From: Pseudomonas violetae
Lineage (GTDB): Bacteria; Pseudomonadota; Gammaproteobacteria; Pseudomonadales; Pseudomonadaceae
Length of the DNA stretch: 64,000 bases
Reading direction: 5' to 3'
NCBI RefSeq assembly: GCF_023072615.1
Contig: NZ_JAKNRW010000012.1
Span: 1-64,000, forward strand
Within the stretch, counting starts at the first letter, position 1; each line of letters opens with the position of its first letter. Made by a program: the position numbers and the translations under genes. The notes below the pieces were generated by a model. It did not search any database. It worked only from the letters and a program-made list of their open reading frames with translations, and was not told the origin of the DNA. Shown piece by piece: positions 62,685 to 64,000 of this stretch.

Positions 62685-63049
62685 ATGAAATCAGTCACAT
62701 CGAGCGCTGAAAACGCCGTACTAGGCAAAGCTTTTATCCGGGCTGGCGAAGGGCTGTCGCTTGATGATACTGAGCTTTCAGCTGTGTTGGGCGACCAGTT
62801 TCCACTGTGCTGCGTCTACGCCATGGACATGAACTGCTTCAACCTGGGACTGAAGCGTGGGGCCGAGCCTTACCTCTTGTTGAGTTGTACCAGTCACTGC
62901 TCGCCGTCGCAGGAAACCAGCAAAATGCAAAGGTTTGGCTAAGCAGCAATAATCGAGGTCTGAGTGGTCGACCACGTGATCTCATCGCATGCCGAACGGG
63001 ACTGGAGTAGGTCGTCCAATATCTGGCTGCTACTCGCTCACTCATTTAA
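62685..63049 (+). pseudogene. Xre/MbcA/ParS-type antitoxin, copy C, decayed
   Basis: A duplicate of the gene at 59771. The first 37 codons agree (MKSVTSSAENAVLGKAFIRAG, LSLDDTELSAVLGDQ). Near 62799 one base is lost relative to copy B (GACCAG-TTTCC against GAGCAGGTATCC), shifting the frame. The remainder (LRLRHGHELLQPGTEAWGR ... NNRGLSGRPRDLIACRTGLE) continues in another frame, and its CAA codon has become TAG after GLE. Two lesions make it non-functional. The following small gene is intact. Confidence 0.85.
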
Positions 63050-63105
63050 TATCTCCTGCACATCGCTGAAAATGCTGCCATTGAACACGAAATCAGGAGT
63101 GCGGC

Positions 63106-63312
63106 ATGAAGTGGTTCGGTCGATTGATAGGACTTGTTTGTCGAGACAACAGATCTGGCCAAGAGCAAGCCAGAGATCGGGCGTTCATAGCTGCCCTCAA
63201 CAATCTGAAATCTCTGCGCGTGACACCAGACGGCGGTATGTCGATCGATCCCGACGAGATTCGAGAAAAAGTAATAGCGAATCGGCAGTCACTTAAACGA
63301 TTCGTGCGATGA
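63106..63312 (+). CDS. Small protein of the duplicated module, copy C
   Basis: A 68-residue paralogue of the protein at 60192 (MKWFGRLIGLVCRDNRSGQEQ, TPDGGMSIDPDEIREKV). It keeps the frame and the AGGAG ribosome site although the antitoxin-like gene ahead is broken, so it is either still selected or only recently freed. Differences from copy B are mostly conservative substitutions (Glu/Asp, Lys/Arg). No family is recognised. Confidence 0.6.
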   Translation: MKWFGRLIGLVCRDNRSGQEQARDRAFIAALNNLKSLRVTPDGGMSIDPDEIREKVIANRQSLKRFVR

Positions 63313-63442
63313 CCATTTGCGATTTATGTCGCGTACTGAGCCGAGCCGTTGGCTCGAAGGAGCGATGGCAGGACAGCATTGCATCGTGCTCAGCGACCTT
63401 TTTCCGGATTGACTTAAACCTGGAAAACGATATCGGATCGCC

Positions 63443-63705
63443 TCACACCAGTACTCCCCTTTCGAGCCTACCCATCAGCTCACTCAAACAGCGTTTATTT
63501 CTACCCTCGTCCTCAACATGTCTAGAGGCCACTTCAACCCTAAACCTTGCACCGGCGAGCTCATCCATTTTGCGGCAGCGGTGGCATCGTTTTCGAATAG
63601 GGAACGGGCCTGCTGAAACACAGCTATCAATGCCACCAGACGATCGCTTTTAGCTGTTTTCAAGCGGCCTGCTTTTGCCCTGCGCGCCAACGTCGTGGGC
63701 GACAC
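63443..63705 (-). pseudogene. Decayed Xre/ParS antitoxin fragment of a RES-type toxin-antitoxin locus
   Basis: The frame 63484-63705 reads SPTTLARRAKAGRLKTAKSDRLVALIAVFQQARSLFENDATAAAKWMSSPVQGLGLKWPLDML, the toxin-binding half of an Xre/MbcA antitoxin. A missing T near 63487 brings an early TGA; in the other frame the usual end ELMGRLERGVLV follows to a stop at 63443-63445. The N-terminal DNA-binding part is lost (TGA just before GTG 63705). A RES toxin would be expected next, but only a few codons with stops follow. It is a dead relic. Confidence 0.72.
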
Positions 63706-64000
63706 TCAAATAGCGTGGGAGATATCCGCACACGGCATCTGAACCAGGGTCGCTATCTGGTAGAGCAATTCGACGGGAAGGAACATCTGACATACATCAG
63801 TTATCCTCGCCCTACGTCCGAAACAACCATCTTCTTCTCTGGCGTTCAGGAGGTGGATGAGCCTGGGATGCAGAAAGCAAAAGAGAATGCGCCGGCGACC
63901 GATTGACCTGCGAGGATACTCCCTTGTAAACGCCGCTTAGGTACATGCGATAACCTATGTGGAGTCGGCTTGGAGCTAGGGGCGTTTATTGCGCGATATC
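63706..64000. other. Right end of window without a supported gene
   Basis: The last 295 bases have a 63-codon frame (63715-63906) of unremarkable composition with no ribosome site, and nothing else that I can defend. The missing 3' half of endA is not here, so the island probably continues beyond the window. Confidence 0.3.

Noticed and set aside
63309..63653. A 114-codon plus-strand frame near the right end
   Set aside because: It is antisense to the Xre/ParS antitoxin relic, whose protein motif is clear on the minus strand.

Overview
The window reads as a chromosomal segment of a Pseudomonas species, most likely of the P. fluorescens group. The evidence is the conserved block thrS-infC-rpmI-rplT-pheS-pheT-ihfA-merR followed by tRNA-Pro(GGG), together with the rbs operon, the periplasmic glutaminase-asparaginase, a DUF1654 gene and the high G+C of the core genes. 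This assignment comes from gene content and is not a database match.

Region 1 (1-24.3 kb) is a P2-related prophage of the HP1/K139 type, cut by the left window edge. Its integrase lies beside the 3' end of tRNA-Pro. Reading from the tRNA leftwards: integrase, an AlpA-like small protein overlapping it, a primase-helicase, three small early genes, a Cro-like/repressor switch, an Ogr-type late activator, portal and terminase (rightward), then a long leftward late operon. That operon runs scaffold, capsid, small terminase, head completion, tail completion, sheath, tube, TraR-like finger, holin, endolysin, Rz/Rz1, tail chaperone with a programmed frameshift, tape measure, baseplate, fibre and fibre-side proteins. 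The structural set in view looks complete, although the terminase reading frame runs on into the portal gene.

Region 2 (24.3-32 kb) is the translation and aminoacyl-tRNA synthetase block, all leftward: thrS, infC with an AUU start, rpmI, rplT, pheS, pheT, ihfA and a MerR regulator. Region 3 (32-44 kb) is core accessory metabolism. It holds a cold-shock protein, an I78 inhibitor lipoprotein, the ribose operon rbsBACRKD ending in a secreted nucleoside hydrolase, a periplasmic asparaginase, and an SOS-controlled DUF1654-endonuclease I operon behind a LexA box.

Region 4 (44.05 kb to the right edge) is a mobile island of lower G+C. It starts inside the endonuclease I gene, which is cut at about codon 124. 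At its left end are four tightly packed genes: two recombinases with full Arg-His-Arg-His-Tyr sets, a large protein with only partial recombinase signatures, and a small coiled-coil protein. This resembles the Tn554 and gamma-mobile-trio type of module. Behind it come unknown proteins, a second, frameshifted endonuclease I with a C-terminal metal-binding-like extension, and, from 57 kb, an array-like stretch. That stretch carries a divergent tyrosine recombinase-like gene, three palindromic hairpin elements sharing TGTAACG ends, three roughly 100-base GC-rich repeats, a duplicated antitoxin-like module of about 820 bases (one copy decayed), two paralogous DUF7693-like genes, an orphan AbrB-type antitoxin and a decayed Xre-type antitoxin. 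The right boundary of the island is not in the window.

The most interesting unexplained features are the hairpin-plus-module array at 57-63.5 kb and the recombinase operon that splits the SOS-regulated endonuclease gene while a second endonuclease I lies 10 kb downstream.
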